This document shows, piece by piece, positions 1 through 11,315 of a DNA stretch of 64,000 bases (position 1 is the first letter of the stretch; each line of letters opens with the position of its first letter). Origin of the DNA: Paramacrobiotus metropolitanus. Taxonomy: Eukaryota; Tardigrada; Eutardigrada; Parachela; Macrobiotidae. Under the pieces are notes generated by a model. It was not told the origin of the DNA, did not search any database, and worked only from the letters and a program-made list of their open reading frames with translations. The stretch spans positions 1,054,001 to 1,118,000 of the forward strand of contig NW_026570232.1 of the NCBI RefSeq assembly GCF_019649055.1. The letters are read 5' to 3'. The position numbers and the translations under genes were made by a program.

Positions 1-1025
1 CATATCCGATTAGAAGGTAGACGTGATTGTTTACTAATCAACCGCCTGTAATTTTGATAATCAAATCTGCAAACGTCAAAACGTAAAAGCTGTTTGGTGT
101 ACAACAGTTTTTATCCGGCTAAGAAGCGTGATTCTGTGGACACAGCGCCTAGCAGAAAATTAAGAAAGTGGTAAGTATGATCAATATGAGTAGTGATGTT
201 TTGGCTCAACCATCTGCTCATGCTAACCGAAACAAATAAGTAGCATCACAGTGAATTAACAGTTTTTTGTGCTGCAAGTTTTGTTGTCGGTTTACTGACG
301 TTCAGCTTACTGACGCAATAAGAAAATCAAGTCAAATATGACCTGCTTAACTTAAAAATGCTACAAATTGGGTTATGGAAATACTGCATATATCAATCAA
401 AAACACACAGCAGAAAATAAAATACTTTATTTCACAAAACGCTTTCTAAAGTATACACTATATGCATTTATCAGTGCAATCATGGATGGATTGAAAACTG
501 TTACCGGCGTTTTATTTGACGATTCTTTCAGTCTTTCTAAAAACGGATTGCTCGAAGAGTAGGCGTCTGCAAAAGCTACCAACTTTACATGCCCTTCCGG
601 TCCATCTCTAGACCCATGGGAGACATTCAATGCACGTGAAAGCTTCGATAAAAATAAAAAGATTTTTGTATAGACAAATATCCATTTTATTAGTCTTTCC
701 TACTACACTCTGCCGCAACTAGTGCGTTTCGGGAGTCGTGGAGATGAGACCGGCATGACTTTGGCATTTATCCAGATTTTTGATTTATTAAATTTAGGAA
801 TAAATGGGAACGCACAAGCGCGTGCATTTGTATATTGCAGCATGCAGTAAATTTGAAATATCTATATCTACGGTACCAGAAGTATGCTCTTTTACATCAG
901 CCCGAAGGCACTTCGAAGTCTATTATATGAGTAGAAGTTGTGTTAGCATTATTATATTCAGCTATCGAATAATATGGATTCGTTCGGTTAGATTCGGTTG
1001 GGGGTGGAACAGCTGGTTAACGTAA
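1..1025. other. No gene recognised
   Basis: AT-rich sequence with only short open frames and no recognisable protein motif. An in-frame stop at 1023-1025 bounds the retroelement fragment that follows. Confidence 0.5.
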
Positions 1026-2078
1026 AAATTTCTGAAGCTCAGTGGACGCAGATATCTCTTCCAGTACGGTTTGGGAACGCGACGCATCGAGACATTAGCT
1101 GTTTGTGCCTATTTGGCATCGGTGTACTCTGTGCAACCCATCGTTTCCGAATTTTATCAGCCAACTGAAGAGTGTCTGACGAAAGCAGCTCAGGAAACCT
1201 GGGTACGGCTGACAGAAGGTGAGATTCCGGTAGAATCTCTTCGGAAGTTTCAGTTTGCATGGGACAGCCAAATGATTGAGCGAGATATTTCCATGCTGAT
1301 GTCCTGTACTGAAGGCAACGACCGCGCCAGGGCGGTCTTGCTGGCTGCCTTAAACAAAGACTCTGGAGCATGGTTAAATGCCTTGCCTGCGCCATGTTTG
1401 GGCACCTTCCTGAAGGACGATGATGTCAGAATCGGTGTAGCCTTGCGATTTGGATTACCGGTAGTGGTGGCACACAAATGCATCGCGTGCGGTACGCAAG
1501 TTGAAATCAATGGTCACCATGGGCTATCATGCAACAAATCAACCAAAGGACGATGGGCGCGGCATAAAGAAATGAACAGCATCGCCAAGAATTGTTGCGA
1601 AAGCGCTGGTTTTCCTTGTCAGCTGGAACCGAATGGACTATCCAGCACAAACGGGAAAAGACCTGACGGAATGACGCTGATACCAGTTCGCTAAGGCAGA
1701 CCGCTTGTTTGGGATGTAACAAGCTGGTGTACTGTTGCGGATTCCCACGTCACCGCAAGCTCGAAGAAATCCGGAAGTGTGTCCCAACTGGCGGAAAATT
1801 CCAAGCGCCGCACATATTCTTTTTTGGAATACGGTTACCTCTTTTATCCCCTGGTTATTGAGACACTGGGAGTTTTTGGCCCTGCCTTCACTGAAATGCT
1901 GCATTTCATGGGCCGCAAGATTCGTGACATAACGGGCGAAGCGCGTTCTACTGCTTTTCTCAAGCAGCGTTTTAGTTTAGCTGTTGTTAAAGGAAATGCT
2001 ACGGCTGTTTTGACTTTGAGTACACTGCCTTTTAATCCGAGAGAGGATAAGGATTTTGGTTGTTTTTTTAATGTTTAA
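1026..2078 (+). pseudogene. 3' fragment of a retroelement ORF (zinc finger plus restriction-like endonuclease tail)
   Basis: One reading frame runs from after the stop at 1023-1025 to the stop at 2076-2078 and is broken by a single in-frame TAA at 1692-1694. Upstream of that stop the frame shows a CIAC zinc-binding pair followed by HHGLSC, then RHKEMN, then an LEPNGL/KRPDG stretch whose PD resembles the catalytic PD-(D/E)XK core. Downstream it resumes with LVWDVTSW and ends with YPLVIETLG, GRKIRDITGEAR, FLKQRFSLA and KGNA. This order matches my memory of the region that follows the reverse transcriptase in many animal non-LTR-type elements. The reverse transcriptase domain is absent, so this is a 5'-truncated dead copy. 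The exact clade cannot be told. Confidence 0.75.
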
Positions 2079-3620
2079 TTTTTAACTATCAAGTAGTGTA
2101 CCAGCGCTTGCATTTATTGCTATTTGGGTGGCTATTGCCAATAAATCAATATGGATTCTAATTGTGGATTCAGTGACAGCAGTTCGGTGAGTACTCGTAT
2201 CTCTCAGTTCCTTCAATGTGGTAAAAGTAATATGAACATAAAGATATAGTTATATTAAGAGAATGACCGGTACTTTGCCTTTGAGCGCATTTGTGGGTGA
2301 GACATTTAAACTGAGACAACAGCCATAGTAGTGCGAATTACTTGCTATACTTCTTGTAGTAGCAAAGATATGTATTTCACAGTATCTTCAAAAGTAATAA
2401 TAGCAACTGTCAAATTTACCACGTATTGGGATTCAGAGAGAATTGTATCTAGGTCAAAATGCTCGAGTGCGCTCCAACTCACGCACTGATTTGTGAGTCA
2501 GACAGATTCACTGATAACGCTGCGCGCATTGGTCAGATGGAGAATCAGTTGCTGAATTATAAAACCGAGCTGTTGAGCTCGTTTTATAATTCGTGGCCAC
2601 ATTCACGACCGCACATCAACTCGTTAAAATTATCCTGAGCTGCTTATAAATGTTCGTAATGATGCCGTGCTGTATTAGACTGTATGAAATTACGCTGTAG
2701 TCCGTAATTAAGTGTTGAGATGATATGGTTTAATTAACTAAATTACTAATTAGTAATTAAGCAAAACTTTCATGAGCAGTTATAACTGGAATCATTTACG
2801 CCTAATTAATTAGCAAATTTTGCACAAAATTAGCAAATTTTGCCCACACGAAGAAAAATTTAATTATTGCATGTCATTAAGCTTAAATTATTTTCTCGTC
2901 AAGTTTGCACTTGTTTACCGTGGCAATATAAAACGGCAATGAAGGCTGATTTATTGCAGAATTCACGGTGCTCTGACTGCTCTCAGGTATGGTATTTATT
3001 TCTACTCGTGTATCCGTTATCACTGGTGGGAACATATTTCAGTTTTTTCTCTTAGTCATAGCGGAAAGATGAGTAACCGATACGTGCGCAGCAGTCGTGC
3101 CGCAGATACGAGCGGGCTGCTGATATTTGACAGTTCTAAATAATATCCTCGAAATGCAGTACTGTAATCATTCCTCATGTATCACGTAGTATTTCGACAG
3201 TTGTTGTTTTATTACACTGGAAGAGCCAGAAGTTCATCAAGAATACCAAATAAAGTCTGAAATAAATTGTTATTGTACAATGTACAATGTACATATAATT
3301 AACCGACTGCTTCCAAATACAAGTAATCCCGGCGCCGAAAAACTGGCACAGTAAGCAATCGATAATCCGATTCTTGCATCAAGTTCCATGTGGTACTTCG
3401 GCAACGTTCCTGCAAATGGCGTAATGCTGTACTACTGTACTGTGCTTTTGCGTTCTGACTCATTCGATGATGACATGCTGTCGATACAACAAGCACACTG
3501 CACAAACAAGACCAGCAGCAAATCTTACCATTAATCGTTTTTCATATTTTTTTAGTGCGAGTACCCCAGAGTCTCTGAATATAGTGGACACTGATATTTG
3601 GGGGTTCAGAACCATCCATC
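2079..3620. other. Intergenic, AT-rich; one hairpin
   Basis: No coding exon recognised. A 39-nt imperfect hairpin lies at 2554-2592 (arms GAATTATAAAAC... and ...GTTTTATAATTC around a GAGCT/AGCTC core). The stretch 2700-2870 is rich in TAATTA words. Confidence 0.45.
2554..2592. repeat. Imperfect hairpin / inverted repeat
   Basis: The left arm GAATTATAAAACCGAGCT and the right arm GAGCTCGTTTTATAATTC are reverse complements apart from a one-base offset, with a 3-nt loop. No role is evident. It may be a relic of a foldback element. Confidence 0.6.
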
Positions 3621-4844
3621 ATGGATACCCGAACCTATATTCTGGAACGAATACCGACTTTACTATGCTTATCCATCGTGGAAATTGTATTTGGGATCCT
3701 TTCAGTTATCGGCGTAATAACAAAGTTGATTAGTAAGTTAGTTTTCTTCAAAATCAAGTGATGGTCGCAGTTGGCATGTGTGTACTTGTACGGCAGAATT
3801 AGGGTTGTTACAATTTTCATATATTTATTTTTACCTATTTTGTAAGTTACGGTAGTTTTTCTTTTAAATAATTCAGTTTTAGAGAACACCAGACTAATCT
3901 AGCACGGCTCTAAAGAATTGTAGTGCTTACGGCTTACTGTTAGAGTGTCAATTAAAATTACAGTATTTCTATGTGCTCGAAGTATAAAATTATCTACAGA
4001 GAGAAATATTATACAATGCTCTGTAGTTTGTACTCGTGTATATGCGGTAGATCATGTCGTTTTCTCCGGTACCAGCGTATTATTTAATTAGTTTTCTTTG
4101 GTTTTCTTTCTCTATAATTCTTATCTGGACTGCATTGTCTTTATATACGAGTAATATACAGTAACTTCCTTATGTTTAAATCATTGATTTGCCTAGTTAC
4201 TTATTATCAGCGCACTGACTAATGCTACGTAAACCATAACTTACGAGTACAACTACGGGTAGTTCTTCTGTTGATTAAACAATTGACATTAGGGTTCACT
4301 GATTTTTGTTTGACACAGTGTTTTCTGTTGTGTATCAGGAGCAGAAAGCCAGATCGAGAACCAACTAGACGACTTCGCCACCGGTTTTCTGAGCGCTGCA
4401 CTGTTGGTGGCCACCGGTGTCTACGGTGTCGTCACCATTAGACGCGTCCGACAGGGCATCGTGGACGCCAAATCGTTTCGCATTCTGGGCATTCTCAACA
4501 TCGTCTTATGCGTTATCTGGGCAATTGAGATGCTATTTTTTATCGTGGTGTACATCCTCACTGAGACGAACCCATCCCTGGCCAATGCGGTGGTGGCCTG
4601 GCCGAGCACTTATGACCCGTCCAATGCCGAACTGCAGAAGGAAGTCGAAGGTCTTATCAGCCTGGTTACCGGGTTTTTGTATATTGTCCTCTTGATAATC
4701 CTCCTGTTCGTCTTGACGGCAGCCATGGCCGCCTGGATCAGTCGCCGTAACGCGGCCATCATTAATGCCGGTGCGCGGGGAGGCTATCCCACTGCGGCAG
4801 CGGGAAACATGCAGTATACAGCGGTCAAAACGGAGCACGCTTAG
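3621..4844 (+). CDS. Four-pass membrane protein, tandem family copy 1
   Basis: Two exons, 3621-3732 and 4339-4844, join in phase 1 (donor A|GTAAGTT, acceptor tgtatcag|GA) to give 205 aa. The first exon carries a short N-terminus (MDTRTYILER) and TM1 (about residues 13-33, containing LSIVEIVFG). The second exon carries TM2 (about 50-71), then a basic loop RRVRQG, TM3 (about 86-111), a polar loop of about 40 residues and TM4 (about 150-178). TM4 is followed by the family signature SRRNAAI and a short polar tail. There is no N-terminal signal sequence other than TM1. The fold is tetraspan-like (compare MARVEL, MS4A or claudin topology), but I cannot assign it to a named family. There is no CCG motif as in true tetraspanins. 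It probably sits in the plasma membrane or vesicles. Confidence 0.8.
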
Positions 4845-6616
4845 GCGCACAATCTGGAGCGAACGGTAACCTTTGCAAAGGTGCATATATGTTGCATCAG
4901 CACCTGGTTATCGTAATGTAGTTAGTTGTAATTTTTTGTTGCAATCGTTTTTATGAAGTATGAAATGTATACACGGTCACCTTTTTGTAGTTAATAGACG
5001 TCGTTAATAGACTACATTTGTTGTATATATAACCTTTCCAGTTAAAGTTGAGGAGTTACTGCAGCAGGAGCAGTGTAAATTACTCTTTGTGTAGCACAGT
5101 TCTGCAGATTTTTTTACAGCTCTGCCACTTACGACTGCCGGTATATTTATGCTGCAATGGTAATTTCCTTCGATAGGATGGAGTCCAGTCCGTCTGCCAT
5201 TAACCAAGTGCTTCAAACTAACCTGAAAGTTGCCGACTGGAAACGTTGCTTTTTTCCAAGCAACGCCAGCTCCAGATGACTGCTACATTGCGGATCGTGA
5301 GGGTCCAGCAATTAATGCCACTGATTTGGCCCATCGTGGATTCTTTGCTTTCGAGGTGATAATTTCCCCGCTTTTGCGAGCATTTCGCTTCTGTATTATT
5401 GGTTTCAACTCTTTGTTAGTGCTATAGTAGAAGCATCAGTCTTCACAGTGAAAGTTGTACCTTGGCGCTTGTATAGGAGGGATCGAAATATTTTTGTTGT
5501 TCCGGATTATCATATTTTTTTGCCAGCCGAAGACATACTCTACCATGTGTCTATGATTGTCAATGTAAAGCCTGTTGTAACGTATACTTCTATGCTTCAC
5601 GATTTGTTCGCAGTCTCAACTTCGCACATTTGGTGACCGGAAAAAGTAAGATGTAAAGGAAGATCGTTCAGCGTAGTCTGGCTGGACTGTATGCCCAGCT
5701 AACCAGGAAAAAATCGATACGAGTAGGAAGTGCCTGCATAGTCGTTGTGCATGTAATCCTCGCAACTTTCTGGCCCACTAAGAACCAGTACCAAATTGTA
5801 CAGCAGTCAATAACCCATATCTATCTATATACATTGTACTTACGAATACAACTACGAAGCTGTGCTAGCAAGACAGTCTGTTGAAACTGGAAACAAAATA
5901 AGTAATTTATTCCGTGGTACGCTTTATAAAACATTATTATGCGCTGTATGCCGTACTGCAATACAGCACTTTGATATGGAACTACGAAATATAGATATCT
6001 ATAATACAGTGCTTCGAACTAGGCATCGATCCAGCACAATCTCGATCATCTGGCCAGAAACCAGAAGCACTGCTCCGCTTCAGAACGCCGCCCGTCATGC
6101 GCGTTGATCACTACATATTTTTAGGTATTTACCAACAACCATCTTGCTTTTATACGATGTCGCTCTTAAAAAGACCACGAACGCAGCGCTTAACGTTTTG
6201 TTATAGAGCTGCCGCAGATAGTACATAAACTGTCTTTTTACTGCTACGATTTATTGCACTGAAAGGGAAGTTCTGGTGCGGTTGCACTTAAAGACTGGAG
6301 AGATTTCACGCGATGTTGCTCTCGCCGTGTACTCGTAACAACTTTAACCAGCGATACGATCAAAATGGTTCAAAACTGCTAGCGAAGTTTTTCGATGGAT
6401 GATTTGAGAATACCAATAAAAAATCGCTTATTTTTAAAGAGGCTTTTGCAAAAGTGACCAAGGAATTGCTCAAGATACGACCGGTAACAAAGTATATGTG
6501 ATTCCGCTTTGATTTTAATGATTTTTTTGATTCCCTGCTTAGCGCGTACCTATAATCGTGCTGTCACGCGAACCTGCCGTAATACGAGCAATTTTTAAAA
6601 TTAATCATTGTTAATC
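4845..6616. other. Intergenic, no gene recognised
   Basis: Short open frames only, with no signature of the flanking family's first or second exon. It includes the 3' untranslated region of copy 1 and the upstream region of copy 2. Confidence 0.45.
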
Positions 6617-8029
6617 ATGGATTATTACCGTACATCCAGTCATCAGTTGGAGTCTCTAACGCGTCTGCGTTATATATCCATTGCGGAAATTGTTATGGCC
6701 TGCGGTAATTTTTTGATTTTATTTACGGCTGGAAAATTCAAATCCACATGTAAGTCATAGATTTAACTATATTTAATTCTCAGAACCACCTATTACTTTA
6801 CGTAATACGCATTTAACAATCCCAGTTGCGCTTTTTTGATATTAGATGTTAACAAAACAGCAAGCTTATTATAAAGCAGTGCTTACGGGTTAAACCGTTC
6901 GCAAAATATGCGTTTACACAATTTCTGGAATATTCAGTTTAAAATAATTAAGTTCCAGAAATGGACTTGTTAGGTGCCCTATAATTTGTTTTGCACGATT
7001 GTAATTGTGACAAGTAAACATGTGACTATGATAAACCGTTGTCAATGGATTAAACAGGACGTGAAGAAAACTTAACGTTAACGCTTAAAGTTAGTTTTCA
7101 ATAAACAAAACTCAAGCTTTCAACTTACAATTAGTCGTGCCAATAACATACGACCACGACTATACGTTTTTCGCGTGAACTTTTGTATGCTACCCAAACC
7201 AGTTCAGTTGCATTAGTGTTAATTTATTCACGTGGTTTACAACAGTTGTTATTGCTGCCATGTCATTTCACACTCACAAAAATTTCACGCACACAAAATA
7301 TATTACTTGTACCGTACGTATAATTTGATATAAACCAGATCGCTTTGTATTGTTTGGGTCAGCCCGGCTAAGTCTACCGTGAATTCATAATATTGCGTCG
7401 TAAATATAAGGTAGATATTATGTTGAATTATTGATGATGTACGTAGATATATAGTCTAAGTAGAATTATAACGTGATAGTTTTAATAAAATTATGTACGG
7501 TATATATCGATACCTCGATATAAAATGCGTACGATTCAATCTTCCTTGCTTTTTAGTTATTGGTGAACGTTATTCATGGTCATGGTCATGGGCGTTAGTT
7601 TCCCGCTTGTCGTTGGACTTCATGATCCTGTACACCGGATGTTGGGGATTATTTGTCGCGCGAACGGCACGTCAAGGTGTCATGTCCAGGAGGTCGTTCA
7701 TGGCGTTGGGCGGGCTGAATCTGATGCTGTGCGTTATTTCCGCTGTAATGCTGGTGTTCCTTATAATTAACGCCATCCTCACCGGGGTACTGGAGGATTA
7801 TCCTCTGAGTGATCCCGGACATTTTTGGCTGGGTGCGGATTTGCCCAACATGCAGACCGATTTGGCGAATGGCACCGGTTATATCCCCTCACCGGACCAC
7901 TATCCCAGCGTCACCGTCATTGTATCGGCATACTTCCTTATTGGCCTCTTTTTGATTTCATTGGGTGTTTTGACGGGATTTGCAGCGAGGATATGCAGAA
8001 CGAACTTGACGATTTTGACTCGTGGTTAA
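6617..8029 (+). CDS. Four-pass membrane protein, tandem family copy 2
   Basis: Exons 6617-6749 and 7557-8029 join in phase 1 (donor T|GTAAGTC, acceptor ttttag|TT) to give 201 aa. The first exon has the family pattern LESLTRLRYISIAEI leading into TM1. The second has TM2 (around FMILYTGCWGLFVA), a basic loop ARQGVMSRRSF, TM3 (GLNLMLCVISAVMLVFLII), a polar loop with one N-glycosylation motif (NGT), TM4 (VTVIVSAYFLIGLFLISLGVL) and the tail AARICRTNLTILTRG. That tail is a diverged form of the AAKISRRNAAIL signature and ends early, so this copy lacks the longer cytosolic tail of copies 1, 3 and 4. The intron is 807 bp. Confidence 0.8.
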
Positions 8030-8919
8030 AAATAACTGCATATACTGAATTACCCCATATTTCTTCTTGTTGTACACATGCGCCTCGCTAGAGTAGACTG
8101 AATCAACTGATTCGCAACAAGCACATCCGACAACTCGATTCACATTACTACTGTAACGAAATTACGAAAAAAAGTACTTTTGGAATTTATCTGTGGCCGG
8201 GGACGAAGTATCGCATTAGCGTGACGTTTTCGTTCACATTAATAAAAAGATAAAATTAATGGCAATAAATATGCGATTTTACCGGCACCGCTTTATTAAT
8301 TCTGAAATCGTTCGAAAACAGTAGTTTTCCAAAATTTGTCAACGGGCGACATTCATAATCATCTGTCAACACAGCCAACACAAAAAGAAAAGCAAGCAAG
8401 GCTAATCGCATACACTCAACGATAAATGACACAAAACTTCTGTCATTCTACGTATATACAAAGTAGTAGGACTTCTGAAGTATGTGAATATATTTTCAGA
8501 ATCAAAGAAGTATGTATTTACTCTGGGTATTGTACAGTACGTTCATATCGTATCCTACCCTATATATAATATAAGTGTTTTAGCTTTCACTTAAACATTT
8601 CTGTTTTAATCCATCACCACCATTATTAAGCATCATGGAATGCAAACGGAATGCAAGTTACTCCCAGAATATAAAATTAATAAATATCGTAAAACGCAGG
8701 CGCTTTAAAAAATATGTAGTTAATTGGAAAAAAACTCAAAACATCCCAAGGTAATAACTGTAACTTAAATTAGCACGATTGTGGCAGGAGAAGACGAGCT
8801 GTGAGCAAATATTCTACTCAAACATGGGGAATGTAGGCTTCGTTAACGTTCTTCCAGGAATGATACCACCCCTAAAACACAGTTATTACGAAGCAAACCC
8901 TCTGGTAAGAACAAAGAAC
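8030..8919. other. Convergent 3' intergenic region
   Basis: This lies between the stop of membrane-protein copy 2 (plus) and the stop of the dehydrogenase (minus). An AATAAA-like word near 8240 may serve copy 2. No coding signal was seen. Confidence 0.45.
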
Positions 8920-11315
8920 TTAATGCAATGTCTTTACACAAAGGGCAGTTTTCCAGTGGCCGTAAGTACGAGAACGGAGACCGAGATGTGCCAACGCGCC
9001 GGCCACTGCTTGCTCCGGCATGGCGACCAGCGGATGACCTTCCAGTTCTTTGAACATTAAACTGGTTTTCGTAGCTCCAGGAATATAACTCTACAAAAAT
9101 AATCCCAGCGTAAGAAATCTCCGTTTCCAAATAACATCATCATGCATGCAATGACAATTTGCAAAGACAAGACAGAAATACAATACTTCTATACATACAT
9201 ACGCTACACATATTGTACATTAATACGAATGCAGTGATTTTATTTTGCATAAACTACGTTATCTCGAACGTCAGTAATTCAACATGCTAGCATGTAAGTA
9301 CGCATATCTCGGTATATAACTACCTTCTTTTGAGAACGAAACCGTTTCTGAATCTACCACTACCAGTTAAAGAGCAACGGTAGATACGCACCGGAAAACG
9401 CAAGATTGTGATCAGAAAAATTTGCAGAAGTGCTTCGGTAAAATAAGCTTTAGCAGCTATGAAAGTAATACCGGCACCGATCGTATTGTATTATGCTCTG
9501 GTCGATTGCTTGTACAAAGGGAAGCCAAACTCTTCTTTCCAAGAATGACGGAAGTAAGACGTACCTGGACAAAAATTCCCTGATCCTTATATTCATGGTG
9601 AAGCGCGATGGAGAATGAGTCCAGGAATGCCTTGGTCGCGCCGTACACCGTTAACCCGGGCGAGGGGTTAACTCCCCCGAAAATAGCGCCCACATTGATC
9701 ACATAGCGCTTTTCACCCTTTTTCTTGGCAATCATCAACGGCAGGACAGCGCGGCTTATCTGCAATTATGTGCCAAACTGTAAAAAGTAAATTCGATGAA
9801 TCTAAATCTTTTAATTACTGTGCTTTTAGCTTACCATCACGACACCGCGCGCGTTGAGATTTACAATGCCGGCCACATCCTGAAACGTAAATTATGACAT
9901 TATTCATGCAACGAAACAATAGAATAACACTAATTCGTACTTCGTCGGATCCGGTGGTAAGGAAATTCCCTACTCCCGCGGCAGTACCGGCGTTGTTTAC
10001 TACAAGCAAAAATATTAAATGCACTGGATATCACATATAGCAAAATCAAACCGCAACAAATGGAAAACGTTAAATCAATTGCGATTATATATCGGCAAAC
10101 CTAGCAGGGCGATATTGAGATTCTGCAGTTCGTTGCGCATCTGGTGAACGTTTTCCGGTCCCATTTTGCCGATGTCGAGTGAAATAACTTTGGTCTGAAT
10201 GTTGAACCGGGTACCTGAAAATGCGCAACGGAGATCGCTTAACTACTGATACTTTCTGCAAACCAGAGTCATTATTAATTACCGAAGATTCGCTGCAATG
10301 ATTATGAACTGAATAAAAGCGAAATCCGAGCGTAAATTGCACCTGTAACATCAAAATGTATTCCACCTACTGATATCTCGAGCAACGGCTTCCGTTTTGT
10401 CGAGGTTCCGGGCAATCAGAACGACATTAAGGCCTTTTCGGCCAACTGTAATAGACGCAATTAACTTATACGGCTATCACGTTATCAGCACAGTGGAGTT
10501 AAATTCAAACAACTGTAAGCCGTTTTTGGAATGAAATTTGTCTGAAACACAATATTAAAGTGGAAAGTTAAAATTCCTTTTCTGAATATTTTTTTCTGTA
10601 ACAAATAAAGAAATTCCATAACTCGTCGAAGGCATTGTTAAACAGTTATTTCATTTTACTCGTATTTATTAAGTCGACATCAAATTTAGCCAATCTCTAT
10701 TTAATACTACATGTATTTATAAAAAAATAAATTTCCGTTTCGAAACCTTTTTAAATACTTGAAGCCACGTTGAATTTTGAATTATTTCATTTTAAGCTTA
10801 AAATTATAAAAATTTTAAAATTATGATTTCAACCCTATCCTAACAAACCTGAATCGCAAATTCCTTTCCGATCCCGTCGTTTGCTCCCGTAACGACTACA
10901 TTAAAAAAAACAGTGACTTTATACACAGTGACACCAACAAAAGCAGAATCAGGAGGTATCTGGCCATAAGGGAAAACCGGCGACAACGTACCCGCCCATT
11001 CTCCTGATTTTTTTAAATCCGCTCCGAGATTCAACGGCACAGCCAAACCGTACGTAACAAACTGCAAGGACGAGCGATATTTCAGAATATATTCGGGGTG
11101 TAATTGCGCGAATCTGCAAATACCGCTTTTCCCAGAGAAACGGCCCATTTGGCGGACAAGTAGGCCAGTGTCACTCCGCCAACCACGGTGAAGATGGGTT
11201 TGGCGCGCTGGATGAAGGAGCTTTCATGGTAGAAGTAGACGCGCAGTCCGGCAGGCATATGATCGAAGACGGCTTCGTGGACGCTATCCAGAGCGTTACG
11301 TGTTTGGGCTAGCAT
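8920..11315 (-). CDS. Short-chain dehydrogenase, 17-beta-HSD12/HSDL1-like, with a one-base frameshift
   Basis: Nine exons: 11124-11315, 10992-11061, 10849-10895, 10371-10445, 10101-10214, 9941-9999, 9835-9879, 9565-9759 and 8920-9090, about 322 aa. The N-terminus carries a membrane segment (FTVVGGVTLAYLSAKWAV). GEWA is followed by the cofactor motif TGANDGIG, then GLNVVLIARN, NNAG and the active-site YGATK, and the C-terminus has PGATKTSL. The order and length match the steroid/3-ketoacyl-CoA reductase branch of the family (ER, NADPH). Exons 3 and 4 join out of frame by one base exactly where LARKG is expected (CAG | TTGGC-CGAAAAGGC), so a base is missing near 10440. The catalytic Ser, normally 13 residues before the Tyr, is not present; VGAIFGG lies in that region. 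Many introns are very short (61 bp for intron 1). It could be a real gene with an assembly error or a decaying copy. Confidence 0.8.

Noticed and set aside
1039-1395. Minus-strand frame of 118 codons over the retroelement fragment
   Set aside because: A shadow of the plus-strand frame, which has recognisable zinc-finger and endonuclease motifs.
5230-5636. Two plus-strand frames of about 65 codons between membrane-protein copies 1 and 2
   Set aside because: They lack the family first-exon pattern, TM order and post-TM4 tag. Composition is like that of the surrounding intergenic DNA.
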